This document shows, piece after piece, positions 10,321 through 19,883 of a stretch of 37,693 bases of DNA. Position 1 is the stretch's first letter, and every line of letters starts with the position of its first letter. The notes beneath the pieces were generated by a model that worked only from the letters and a program-made list of their open reading frames with translations, was not told the origin of the DNA and searched no databases. Source of the DNA: Mucidula mucida (lineage: Eukaryota; Basidiomycota; Agaricomycetes; Agaricales; Physalacriaceae); NCBI GenBank assembly GCA_015501055.1, contig JADNYV010000333.1, forward strand, positions 1 through 37,693. The letters run 5' to 3'. The translations under genes and the position numbers were made by a program.

Positions 10321-10530
10321 TAGAGACCTCAATGAGTAATACTCGGATCAGACCCGCGATCCGAGAGCTGAGTACTTGAGGCCGAAAGGGCATACTCGTG
10401 ATCCGGAACTTACTCGATCCGCGCTGACTCGCAAGTCAAACGAGTTGAGTACTCGCGAGTTTGGCGAGTACTCGAAGACGATCCGGATCAGTAACGAGTC
10501 GCAAATACTCGCAGATCAAGCTACATAATA
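10321..10530. repeat. Left subterminal repeats of the large hAT element
   Basis: This is a GC-richer stretch packed with short direct and inverted copies of GAGTACTCG, ACTCGCGAGT and GATCCGGATC variants. Similar words recur at the right end (19500-19665). Subterminal arrays of this kind are where hAT transposases bind in studied systems; binding here is inferred. Confidence 0.65.
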
Positions 10531-10569
10531 TTGTAATAAAACTGTACATAAACAACCACTTTGTAATAA

Positions 10570-13564
10570 CTACTCATCAGATTTACCTTTCCGTGCGGCT
10601 TTTTCGTTGAAAATCCGAATTACTTGCTCAATAGGCACAAGGCCTGACTTGAACCAATCCTTCAACATGACACAGGCGCGAACAGACTCATCCAAAAGGT
10701 TGAAACAATGTTTGGTGACCGTTAAGCCAGCCACCGAAAACATCCGTTCAACATCCGTCGATGTAGCTAGACTGATCATCAGTAGAAGAAGATGGAATAA
10801 AGAAGCAAAGCATACCCGGCATGCTCAGAAAGTCCAGCGCCATCAGCGCCAAGGCTCCTTGCATCGTCATTGTGGTCTTACCCTTGTCGTCGGGTACATC
10901 CAATAGAGCCGCCCAATAGCGGACTGGATCGACACAAGTTCTGACTGGCGGTGTTGCCAGGTAATCCTCCAAGACGTCCACGGTCTGATTGAGTCCAAAG
11001 GTTGCTATGTGCGCGAAAGGATTTGCCGTCGCTGCCTGTAACTTGATGATCAATAAAGATGCATAAATGATAATACAAAATGTACCGGATCAGCAATAGC
11101 TGGTGGTGGCGGAGCTGGTACCAATGGTCGGTAGCGTTGAGACCATTCATCTCGCACATGTTCCACAGCGGCGGTGATCCAATCTTGCGGCCAGTTCTGT
11201 GACACGAAGTACGACATTTTGTAGCGAGGCATCATGACTATAATAGAATTAGAGCTAGCAACGAATAGGAAACAGCAGACGTACCCATTCCAATTCGAAT
11301 CATGATGTTATCGTCCGTCTTGGCATAGTATTTGAGGATGGTTGCTTGACCAGCGGCGGCGGTGGCACGGATGACGGCAAGCTTCTCGGTGTTGATAATC
11401 ACTTTGTCGAGGGCATCAACTAAGGCATCCATCGTTGGAATGGTCTCGTAGATGAGCGGAATCTTGGAACGACAGATAAGGTTTGAAGCCTGCACAAAAA
11501 GCAGTTAAAAACTCGAATTAGACTACAAATTTACAGAGAGCATTGGTGTAAATACATGGAGAAGGTCCTTAAGTTGTTCAATCATAATCCACTCGCTGGG
11601 GGTGAGCTTGAACTTCCTGAGTTTCCGTTTTGCCACCTTGTTGAACTCCGGCAGTTTGCATAGAGCATCAAGGGGCTCTCGCAGCTCAAGGGCACGTTGG
11701 AGGACGGGGAAGAGAGAGTTCCAGCAAGTGGCCACCATTTGAATCATCTTCTTTGGCTTCATCTTCGCCTTGACACATTGAGCAGCGAGGGCCTCTTGCA
11801 TGACCTGGCTGTCAAACACGCGGTTCCTGAGCTTCATAATCTGGAAGACGTTAGACCCGAAATACAGATAGAACGTAGCACATACCTTTGTGACACCTGC
11901 TCTCGCAATCTTCCGATCATCCTCCGACAGCTGTTTAACCTCCTTCAAAGCCGCAATCAACTCATCCAATTCACCCTCAATAGCTGCCTCGCGATCCTGG
12001 TCCTGCTCGTCCATAGCTGAGAAGTCGATGAGGGTGAACATGTCCTCCTCCTCATCAATATAAATATTTCCCTCCTCATCGAAATCCTTGGTAATGTCGT
12101 AATCGTCGAGACCTTTCTTGATAAGTTTCTTTGAAATGAATTGCAGCATGACGGACTGTTAAGGGTTAGATGAATAGACCAAGGATGAAGCGTTGATAAA
12201 GCATACCTTGGTTCCCAGGTCAATCTAATGCCCGCAACAACCAACAAAGGTTTCCTCCCCCACAGGACTGCTTGGTGGCAGCATCTCTCCCATTTCCTGA
12301 ACCATTGCTGGGTTGGTGTTGGCATTGTCGCCACAGACACCGAGAAGTTTTGCCAGCATTTCGAAATCATCCAAGGACTCGTAAGTACGCTTGGCGAGAT
12401 ATCCAGCGGTGTGTCGCTCATGCAGACTATACGACAGTTAGTCTTACTCAAACGACTAAGTGTAGCACTTACGGTACCATGTCCAGATTGATTTTATCAA
12501 TGGCCGTCTTCACGGGATTGAAGAAAATTGCATTGAGACCTTGGCTCAACCGTTTCCCGCCTGATGCCCAGCCGTTAAAGACTACATGAATGCAACCGGG
12601 AAGTGCCTATAGCCAACAATTAGATTGAGGATATTGGCAAAAAGCAATGGATATACCTTGAGTTTGTCTTTGACAACCGCCTTCGTAATGTTGTACACCT
12701 CCTTGACGTCCTTTGAGAGGGTGTTCGCAGAGATGAGACGTGCGTTGGGCATGAACATCCGAACTATTTTACAAAAAGGTTTGTCCTTGACAAAAGCAAA
12801 TGGACGAGCGCAAAGGGCAACTTCTTTGACAAGAAGGTAGCGAAGCCGCCCATGGGAGTACATCAAATCATGTGCGAAGGCGGTGATTGACGGCTGACTA
12901 CCCACAAGAGCCTTGCACGTCTGGACATGCCAAACCAGATTGCTGGTGCTAGTATCAGAGAAAAGACGGGGAATCAACTCTTCATTGTTGCTGAGACAAG
13001 TCAGACAAGGCAGAATATGCAAGACTACATGACTTACTATTTGCAGATGAAGCGCATCCCCCATTTCCCGATCCTCTCGTTATAGTAAACGACAGGTTTC
13101 AAGAAATGCTTGTAGGTCGCGGAAGTCCAGTGTTTCGACTTGTGCACTAATGAATAGGTTAGTATGTATGTATACCAATCAACGTAGAACCTACCAAGCA
13201 AGGCCTTCCAGTGGTCCTCGCTGTCCTCATCAGTGTCATCGTCAATGGGCTCAAGTGTGCCAACAGAGGAGGTGCTGTCATCCAAGTCCAGGATGTCTTC
13301 CTCCGGCTCGCTGGCAGGGCGACTCGAAAACTCTTTGATTTCGTCCTCGTCCCCAGAACCAACTTCCTGTTCGATCTCCTTATTGAAATCAAGCGGAGAT
13401 GTGGCCCGCAAGCGACCACGACTACTGCAACCACTGCGAGCACGAGCACGAGCACGAGCAGCTCTGGCTTGTCCACCCCGACCGTGTTTAGCAGCGGGCT
13501 TAGAGGTCCCACCACAAGCAGTGCCCTCAGTAACGGTGTCAGCTTGAGTGCGTTTGGGAGGCAT
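10570..13564 (-). pseudogene. hAT transposase, 11 exons, one in-frame stop
   Basis: Exons from the 5' end (minus strand) are 13195-13564, 13038-13146, 12657-12990, 12473-12606, 12207-12426, 11886-12155, 11535-11840, 11285-11489, 11086-11237, 10816-11035 and 10570-10766. All ten GT-AG introns are 45-50 nt and every phase closes, giving 838 codons. The N-terminus is basic and Gly/Ala/Arg-rich, then acidic. A degenerate BED-finger-like segment (RFICKY...SNLVWHVQTC) follows. The catalytic-core region includes LPGCIHVVFNGW, ERHTAGYLAKR and LGVCGDNANTN (the conserved CDNAxxN block). The C-terminus has the dimerisation motif ATSTDVERMFSVAGL. The single defect is TAG at 12225-12227 (codon 383), between GCCGH and IDLGTK, where intact relatives continue. 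The enzyme is therefore probably inactive unless the stop is read through or is an assembly error. Confidence 0.85.
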
Positions 13565-14640
13565 GGAGAGAATAATGAGTAGTTGGACATGATCAAACTT
13601 TTATACCATGTCAGACGGAAAACAGAAATGGAAAACATACAAGACATACCAGTGTGAACTGCTGATTTGGGATGCAATCAATGAAGCTGAGAAGTTGCAT
13701 GTGGCTCGAATAATGCACCATATGCTGTTATTGCAGGCGGTTAGCGAGGGAAAAAATATACGCAGAGTATAATCACCAAAAAGCTGCCAACGGCAATGCA
13801 AAGACGGGCGCATGAGAATCTATGGCAGAAAGTTAGGAAGAAATGAGAAACACCTGGCCTAAAGGTACCTACCTCGTCCAATGGCGATGGATCCATCTAT
13901 TAATGGCAGAACATTCTAGAGAGTTCTAAGTCCTGGGCAGTCATCCATGGTGGTGTGGTGTTCCGGAAAAAGCAAAAAACTGCTGACAATTGTCATGCAG
14001 CAGGAGCTGACAATTGTCAGATTCCCAAGAAATATCCGAGATAACGGCTGGAGCCATCGATGGCAGAACATTTGAGGAGGTCCTAAGGCTTGGCGGTCGT
14101 CCATGGTTGGTCGTCCATGATAGTCGAAAAACTGCTGACAATCGTCAAGCAGTAGGGACTGACAATCGTCATTTCCCTATCAGAAACGTCGACACAGCTA
14201 CTTGACAATTGTTAAAGTAGCAGGGCTGACAATTGTCATGCCCTGGGCATGTCCCCGCCTCCAGGTTGTCATCCATGGTGGAAGGACGATGGTGATTGCG
14301 TCACTGTAAACGTGACTTGACATCATGTGGAGTGAGACTGAGAGCCTCGCCCAAGATTGCCGAGCATCCAAACAGACTACAATTAAGACCTCTGCTTGCT
14401 TGGGCGTGCTTAAGAACTCAAAGTAGGATAGCAGAATAATATCTGATAAATTAAGAACACCAAGAAACAGAAGTACATGTTATAGAAACAAGAATCTTTG
14501 AGAACACAATAACACAGTGGAATACAATATTGCATATAAGGACCCAAAACTCCAAAACTTTACTGGACAACAACAACACATGGCAGACTCCCAAGACTTT
14601 GTAGATTGTATGTTTGTAATGTAGACATATGATTGGTGCT
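13565..14640. other. Noncoding spacer upstream of the transposase with diverged tandem blocks
   Basis: No gene is visible. From about 13890 to 14270 there are imperfect repeats of a roughly 140-170 bp block. Each contains words such as ATGGCAGAACAT, GTCATCCATGGT or GTCGTCCATGGT, AAAAACTGCTGACAAT and CAGTAGGGACTGACAAT. The TGACAATYGTCA sites of the next entry lie in these blocks. The sequence from 14290 to 14640 is AT-rich with no structure I can name. Confidence 0.5.
13984..14238. repeat. Cluster 1 of near-palindromic TGACAATYGTCA motifs (6 sites)
   Basis: Sites are at 13984-13995, 14008-14019, 14136-14147, 14160-14171, 14203-14214 (TGACAATTGTTA) and 14227-14238. They come in closely spaced pairs 24 bp apart, start to start. 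The perfect form TGACAATTGTCA is a 12 bp palindrome. A second cluster lies at 16446-16942. Paired, regularly spaced palindromes suggest binding sites for a dimeric protein, possibly the transposase of a nested element; this is inference. Confidence 0.7.
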
Positions 14641-15282
14641 AGAAATAAAGGTCTGGTACATCAACGTCCCACCGCGCCGCTGTCCATCCTGCCCAGATCT
14701 GATATTCGCGCAATTAGCAAATGGCGGGACTGTATTGGAGACAGACATACCTTGAAGAGCACGAGTACTGTCCAGGACGGACACATACAAGTGCTTTAGG
14801 CCACAGGAAGAAGCTGAAGATGAGAAAGATGTTAACTGCCCAATTGTGTAAAGACCAAACTTTGCATACTCATCATTTGTGCCAGGCGGCCTGAACAAGT
14901 CTCAAATGTTGTAGAAGTCCTGAGATAAATGTAGGCCTTCAATATACGCAAGGGATCTCCAACAAAGATCTTTAGTTCCCAGACGCGCCGCCGTCCATCC
15001 CGCCCACACCTGATATTCGCGCAATTAGCAAATGGCGGGACTGCAATAAACAAAGATATACCATGAAGAGCACGAGTACTGTCCGGGACGGACACATACG
15101 AGTGCTCGAGCTCACGGAAAACACTGGGAAGAAAGAAATTGGTCAACCCAGAAGTCGGTATCCCCATAAACTTCAAATACTCACCAAACATAGACGCCGG
15201 CCGAGACAAGCACCAAACTTCGAAGGAGTTCTTAAATAAATGTAAGTGTTCAAACTGTGGAAAGTTCTCGTCCAGAAGTCAT
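14641..15282 (-). repeat. Imperfect tandem duplication, units 1 and 2, with minus-strand coding-like content
   Basis: Two successive blocks of about 300 bp share long stretches. Landmarks are GATATTCGCGCAATTAGCAA at about 14700 and 15010, then GAGCACGAGTACTGTCC at about 14757 and 15066. On the minus strand both encode similar peptides (SVLDSTRALQGMS against SVPDSTRALHGIS, followed by VPPFANCANIR). This suggests duplicated exons of a minus-strand gene of unknown identity. Splice-like signals lie at block edges, but I could not assemble a full model. Further copies occur at 15895-16390. Confidence 0.55.
15275..15282 (+). repeat. Target-site duplication GAAGTCAT, left, of the nested element
   Basis: GAAGTCAT directly precedes the nested element and is repeated exactly at 15895-15902. 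A related uninterrupted block near 16197 reads AGAAGTCATTGGTTCCCG, which shows the empty site. Confidence 0.85.
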
Positions 15283-15894
15283 TAGACCAGGGCGCGAGTG
15301 TTGGGTGTTTAAGTGTACACCCGGGTGCACCCGGCACTCACACCCGGGTGTCAAGTGTTTGGCAGTGGTGAGTAGGGTGTTCGCATGGGTACCCACTTGA
15401 GTGCGGGTGTCTGGCTTTGGGCCACGAGTGCCGACCCACACTCTACCCGAGTGGACACTCGCAAACACCCGAGTATTCAATAAAATGAACCTCGCAAGAA
15501 TCAAACTCACGGGGCTCTGACCGCTTTGCGATCAACATTACAACAATGGGCGCGACCACTCCGCCAAACGGTCTTGACTTAACTGTTTCTGACTTATAGT
15601 TTAGATATCTACATATTCAATCATTTCTAACTGCTGTAGTGTAGCATTCATACTATAATTTTACATAGTTAATTCTGGACTGATGGACTGATATTGCCAG
15701 GCGGGTGTACACGGGTGCACCCGCCACCCTACCCGAGTGGCAAGACACTCGGGTGCGCGAAACACTCGCGAGTTGGTGCCGCACTCGAGTGCTGCACCCG
15801 GGTGTCACTCGAGTGTGGGTGTCCGGCTCGGAGCTGTGAATGACCCGCTTTAAGAGTGCGAGTGCACCCGAGTGCACACTCGTGCCCAGGTCTA
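15283..15894. mobile_element. Nested non-autonomous hAT-like element, 612 bp
   Basis: The left end is TAGACCAGGGCGCGAGTGT. The reverse-complemented right end is TAGACCTGGGCACGAGTGT, two mismatches in 19. A perfect 8 bp duplication GAAGTCAT flanks it. Both ends are rich in CACCCGGGTG, ACTCGAGTGC and related words acting as subterminal repeats (15290-15475 and 15700-15890). The roughly 220 bp core is AT-rich and has no coding capacity. It interrupts a repeat block whose other copy (from about 16195) is intact, so its insertion postdates that duplication. The terminal repeats differ from those of the host element (TAGAGACC), so a different transposase probably mobilised it. Confidence 0.88.
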
Positions 15895-16390
15895 GAAGTC
15901 ATTGGTTCCCGCTGTCCCGACGACCATCCCGCCTTCAATCATGGAGAACTTTGCGAGGCGGACAAAATAAAACAATCTGGGTTGATCAAGAGCACAAGTA
16001 CTGTCCGGGACGGACACATACAAGTGCTCGAGCTCATGGGAAAAGCTGGGAAGAAAGAAATTGGTCAACTCAGAAGTCGGTATCCCATAAACTTCAAATA
16101 CTCACTGAATGTAGACGCCGGCCAAGACAAGCACCAAACTTCGAAGGAGTTCTTAAATACATGTAAGTGTTCAAACTGTGGAAAGTTCTCATCCAGAAGT
16201 CATTGGTTCCCGCCGTCCCAATGACCATCCCACCTTCAATCATGGAGAACTTCACGAGGCGGGCGAAATAAAACAATCTGGTTCAATACAGTTTACCAGT
16301 ACTATCCTGGCAGGACGAATACAAACACTCAAGTCCGCAGGCCAATGCCATACATTCAAAAAGTCAATAAGATACTCACAGAATATGAAG
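15895..16390 (-). repeat. Further copies of the 14641-15282 repeat family
   Basis: Two head-to-tail blocks begin AGAAGTCATTGGTTCCCGC at about 15894 and 16196. Both continue through a CATCC-CCTTCAATCATGGAGAACTT stretch. The first then shares the GTACTGTCCGGGACGGACAC segment and the AAGAAAGAAATTGGTCAAC segment with the units at 14641-15282. The second diverges after about 16290. Minus-strand frames again give related peptides (TYMYLRTPSKFGACLG against AYIYLRTSTTFETCSG). Confidence 0.6.
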
Positions 16391-16445
16391 TTCAGAACAA
16401 TGGCCGCAATGAGTATGGATCCGGCTACGCATATATGGAAACCAT

Positions 16446-16942
16446 TGACAATCGTCAGATGGTGGCAGCCGACAGTCGTCAATCTGCATAGTGAGTTACT
16501 GGGCGCAATTCAAAGTTGTAGTTCCAAGGCAGGCCGGTGTTTCCAGGATGGCATCTGAGGAGAGAAAGGAGCAGATGCAAGCAGATAGCAGATCCGAAGA
16601 TAGAGCCATTGACAATCATCAAATGGCGGCGGCTGACAATCGTCAATCCGCACGACATGATGGTCAAAGACAGAGGAAAGGCAATCTTTGTAAGATGCAA
16701 TCACATCTGGTGGCTGTGTTGATTTGTTTGGTTATACACTTTGGTTATCCTTGCTCTTCCACATCTTGTCGTCTTCCTTATCTGTCTTCTCGCCGTCCGA
16801 CGTCCAACTGCTGTCTTTGCTTGTTCTTGCTTTTTTTGCTTCCATGTCTGACATGTGGGTATTTGCATCTCCTTTGTTTCCCCTGTTTCCCTTTCTCCCG
16901 CGGCATTAATGATTGTCATCCGCTGCCATTTGACGATTGTCA
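16446..16942. repeat. Cluster 2 of TGACAATYGTCA motifs
   Basis: Sites are at 16446-16457, 16470-16481 (CGACAGTCGTCA), 16610-16621 (TGACAATCATCA), 16634-16645 and 16931-16942 (TGACGATTGTCA), plus a diverged one near 16907-16918. Two pairs show the same 24 bp start-to-start spacing as cluster 1. The two clusters bracket the duplicated blocks and the nested hAT-like element. Confidence 0.65.
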
Positions 16943-17234
16943 ATGGCTTTTTAAAAACTCTGAAACCCTTTCCTCCCTTCAAAAATGCAGGCGGGCTTGT
17001 GGCTTGACAATGCGCACTTTGGGCTCTGCATGCCCACTTTTGAGTGTAGGCGGACACGACAATGCCTGTGATCTAGAGGCGCCCATGTTCTAGAGAACTC
17101 TTGATACTGATTGGACTTTATAGTCTGGCGTTACGCACACCAGGTCTTGGTAAGTTTTGCATTTGTCTGTTTACCGTACTATCTAATTCTCGCAAACACT
17201 CAAAGGTAGGAACAGCCAAGGATATCACCAAGAC
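16943..17234. other. Spacer before the cargo gene
   Basis: No gene is visible. GTTCTAGAGAAC near 17088 resembles the ATTCTAGAGAGTTCT string near 13914. The pair could mark the outer limits of a further nested element carrying both TGACAATYGTCA clusters, but no target duplication is visible. Confidence 0.35.
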
Positions 17235-19390
17235 TTGCTTAACCACCCTGAGTGGCTAACTGCGCGAGCTGCGCCAAATGAACGTATGTTCTCTTTTTGT
17301 AGTGCTTTTTTACTTGCTAATTGTTTAATTGACAGCGATTACTGCTATCGATGGGCGTTATGGTGCTGTACTCCCCCATACTGCTGCCTTCATTACGACT
17401 CCAAACGCCTCTTGGCTCCCTCTCCCTCCCCGCGCTGTAACTCAGATTGTGCAGCTTTGATCGGACTATTGCTATGGTATTGAAGATCCCCTTCTCTGCC
17501 CTCAGATGTCAGTGAAGGAAGCAGTGCACTTGCCGTGTATTCTTTGACATTGCCCTGTCTCAGAGGTCGGTGAGCAGCTGTCGTTGTTGTGGGTGGACCC
17601 GATGGCTGTAGTGGACTGGGTGGAGGACCTCAACTTTCGGCGAGGGTTCAGGCGGGCAAGCAATGTCATTGCGGCAAAGTTGGTCTCTGAATTTTCTTAT
17701 CTGCATTCTCTCTTCCAGACAAGCTCATTTCCAAGCGAGACTATGTCCTTATATAATTGTGAATCGAGCAAGTTGTCCATAATCTCTAATAATCTCCGCT
17801 TCCTTCATCTTCCCTTCAAACAATTTACTCGCTTCTTCCGCAACTACCAACACATTGCGCTGGAACTTGTCGCTGTTTATGCCTACTTTACAATTGTGCA
17901 ACCCGCGCGCGAGGGAGCTGTCTCCATCGTTGATTGGGATGCCAAAAACAGAGATGACTTTATGGGGTGTATCACATATGACATTGCCCTCGCCAACCTC
18001 CTCATGCACGTTGGTATCCCTGTGTGGTTGATTCATGACATGGACACAGTCTAGGCTGTCCGAGTTGACCAAATTCTCCCACTTCTCGATCCCCAATATA
18101 ATGTCACTACCACTTTGGCCAACAATGCCCCGGACGTTCTTCTGTATGTGTGGGAAGGAAATGCGGCGTCAAATAATAAGTATAGGAAGATTTGGGCGGT
18201 GGCGGAACGAAGTACGGGTCACTTCAAGAGTCCAATGACAATACCCTTTAAACCTATTGAGCGCCCGGCGATTGCACTTCCTGCCGCTGTGTCCTCTTTG
18301 CACCCGACAGCTACTCGTGCTCGAGGTAAGGGCAAAGGAACGGCAACAACTGGTATGAATCTACATATCTTAATAGTTTAATTTGTTAATATTGGCCGTA
18401 GTATCTCGAAAAATGATCTATTCAGTGCATACACTTCTCCCGCCAATCTCTCCCACCTGGCTCTCTGTTGCTGAAGCTCTTGATGAGGAGCATTTTGCCT
18501 GTACTGGCAAACCGCGGGAGCAGTACTTCTTCCCCATCCCTCAGTTGTTCACCAATGTCGGCTCGCCATCGAAGACACAAACCTATCTTGGCAACTGGTT
18601 GTGCCTACGGACTATCATAATCGGAGTGGCTCAGTCAAGTACTCCCTATGTCATGTCTCATCAGGTATGGCGGCGTTGGTTGGAATTTTGCGAGCTGGAG
18701 TTGGAAGATGTTGAGGGTACGAGCGTTGCTGCCCGCCGACATCAGCAGTGGAAGCAAGAGATTGACGGGATAATCAAGGCGGCAACGGCGGAAATAGCAA
18801 TCGAGTTGCCGGCAGTTGGAACATGAAGGGGACGTGTGCCCAATCCAACAATGGAGAAGTGGTGATACAACGTCTGGGAGATTTTGTGGGAGATGAACGA
18901 GTTCGCATTTTGGCTGGAACTGGTTTGTCTGTGCATGCACCTATGTCGGCTGGAGACGTTGCAGAGTCAGATCTTCTGGGACTCCATTTGTTGCTGCTTC
19001 CCCCTCAGTGATGCTTCTCTCGGCTTTGTTGATCCTGGCCACACAAATTAAGGCCTCGTGAACGTTGACTGGTGGAAGCGGGCAGAATTTGTGTATGCTC
19101 TGAAATGGGTGACGGACCTGTGGAAAGTAGATTCACTGGTTGGTGGGGCTGAAGCGGATTGTGAATTTGAGCGGCGAGGCTTCACACCAGAGGAGATGGA
19201 GTCCTTCACGTCAACTATATTTGAGCACTATATCGGCAACTTCTTCCAGGTGCTCGGATGTCCGCCTCGGCTTCCCATGAATCTCCCATTCCAGCCTGAG
19301 ACAACTTTGGTGCTGCCAGCAGTTTATGACCGGCGTGTAGGTGATGACAAGTGGCTACCGAGGGCGGCTCGTTTATTGACTGTTGAGTAG
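17235..19390 (+). pseudogene. Decayed cargo gene inside the hAT element, unknown function
   Basis: A chain of same-strand coding segments: NHPEWLTARAAPN (about 17240-17280), a GT...ACAG intron, then DGRYGAVLPHTAAF and LPLPPRAVTQIV to a stop near 17459. The main exon at about 17750-18352 holds ALELVAVYAYFTIVQP, VDWDAKNRDDFMG and VGIPVWLIHDMDTV, then a TAG at 18052-18054. Beyond it the same frame runs on (VRVDQILPLLDPQYNVTT to RARGKGKGTATT). A clean 49 nt intron (18353-18401) leads to FFPIPQLFTNVGSPSKTQTY and NWLCLRTIIIGVAQ, stopping at 18826. A last frame at 19058-19390 ends at TAG. Several stops and frame gaps make it nonfunctional. It does not resemble a transposase. From memory, and unverified, the SPSKTQTYLGNWLCLR style of sequence resembles multicopy hypothetical proteins of Agaricomycetes. 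Confidence 0.55.
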
Positions 19391-19499
19391 GCGCAGGCTA
19401 TGGGACATTTTGTATTGTATATCATTAGGCCAGCGGACCTTATATTTAAAAAATTTTATGTATCAGAATGTATTTCTTTTGGTTGCAGATACTACAATT

Positions 19500-19665
19500 A
19501 GGTGCGAGTAAGTGCGAGTACTTACGGCTCAGATGCCCTACTCGCGATCTGTTTATGACCCAACTCGCTATTGATCCGCGAATCAAACGAGTTGAGTAGC
19601 CGAGATCCCCGGCCGGATCAAGTACTCGAGTTTCCGTGTGACCCGGAAACTCGTTGAGGTCTCTA
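19500..19665. repeat. Right subterminal repeats of the large hAT element
   Basis: This contains GTGCGAGTAAGTGCGAGTAC, CAAACGAGTTGAGTA, GATCAAGTACTCGAG and similar words. They match those at the left end (for example CAAACGAGTTGAGTACTCG near 10437), in inverted arrangement around the element. It ends in the terminal repeat GAGGTCTCTA. Confidence 0.65.
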
Positions 19666-19673
19666 CTGTGCTG
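19666..19673 (+). repeat. Target-site duplication CTGTGCTG, right
   Basis: This is an exact repeat of 10313-10320. It is followed by TAG, the presumed 3' splice site of the interrupted host intron. Confidence 0.9.
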
Positions 19674-19676
19674 TAG

Positions 19677-19765
19677 GTCTTCCACCAGAAACTTCTACTT
19701 TTGACAGTGCCTTTCCGCGTCTGAGCCCTGGCCGGAAGTGTGGAAGTAGACAGAAGAGGCCGTAG
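19677..19765 (+). CDS. Final exon of the small gene split by the hAT element
   Basis: Joined in phase to 10274, this segment continues the small protein with GLPPETSTFDSAFPRLSPGR and a basic tail, ending at TAG 19763-19765. The acceptor is CTGTGCTGTAG; its first eight bases are the right copy of the target duplication. Expression would require splicing out a roughly 9.4 kb intron containing the transposon, which is unlikely to be efficient in a fungus. Confidence 0.35.
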
Positions 19766-19883
19766 AAGAACCAGTCGAGAATTAAAAGACATTCACTCCT
19801 TTTCTTGGTTGCCAGTGAATCATCTCGACGTCTAAGTTGGACTTGGCGCTTTCTCTCTATCCTACGTGCTGTAAATAAAGTCC

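Larger units (their letters stand above)
10321..19665. mobile_element. hAT-superfamily DNA transposon, 9,345 bp, with cargo and nested elements
   Basis: The left end reads TAGAGACCTCAATGAGT. The reverse complement of the right end reads TAGAGACCTCAACGAGT, one mismatch in 17. Both ends carry degenerate GAGTACTCG-type subterminal repeats, and an exact 8 bp duplication (CTGTGCTG) flanks the element. Inside, on the minus strand, is an hAT transposase gene (10570-13564); on the plus strand is a decayed non-transposase gene (about 17235-19390). The 3.6 kb between them contains clustered TGACAATYGTCA motifs, duplicated blocks and a 612 bp nested hAT-like element. The length is large for an hAT element and is explained by cargo plus internal insertions. 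The matching ends and duplication show the 9.3 kb unit moved as one piece, or that the inner material was added after insertion. Confidence 0.9.

Noticed and set aside
10321..10530. Possible telomere-like or satellite repeat
   Set aside because: The GAGTACTCG words are irregular, confined to the two ends of the element and arranged as subterminal repeats of the hAT transposon.
13159..13677. 172-codon frame and opposite-strand frames near the transposase start
   Set aside because: They are shadows of transposase exons 1 and 2, whose frame is supported by splice phases and continuation into the hAT domain.
16491..17093. 200-codon plus-strand frame
   Set aside because: It crosses TGACAATYGTCA repeats and a low-complexity Cys/Leu-rich stretch with no gene-like composition.
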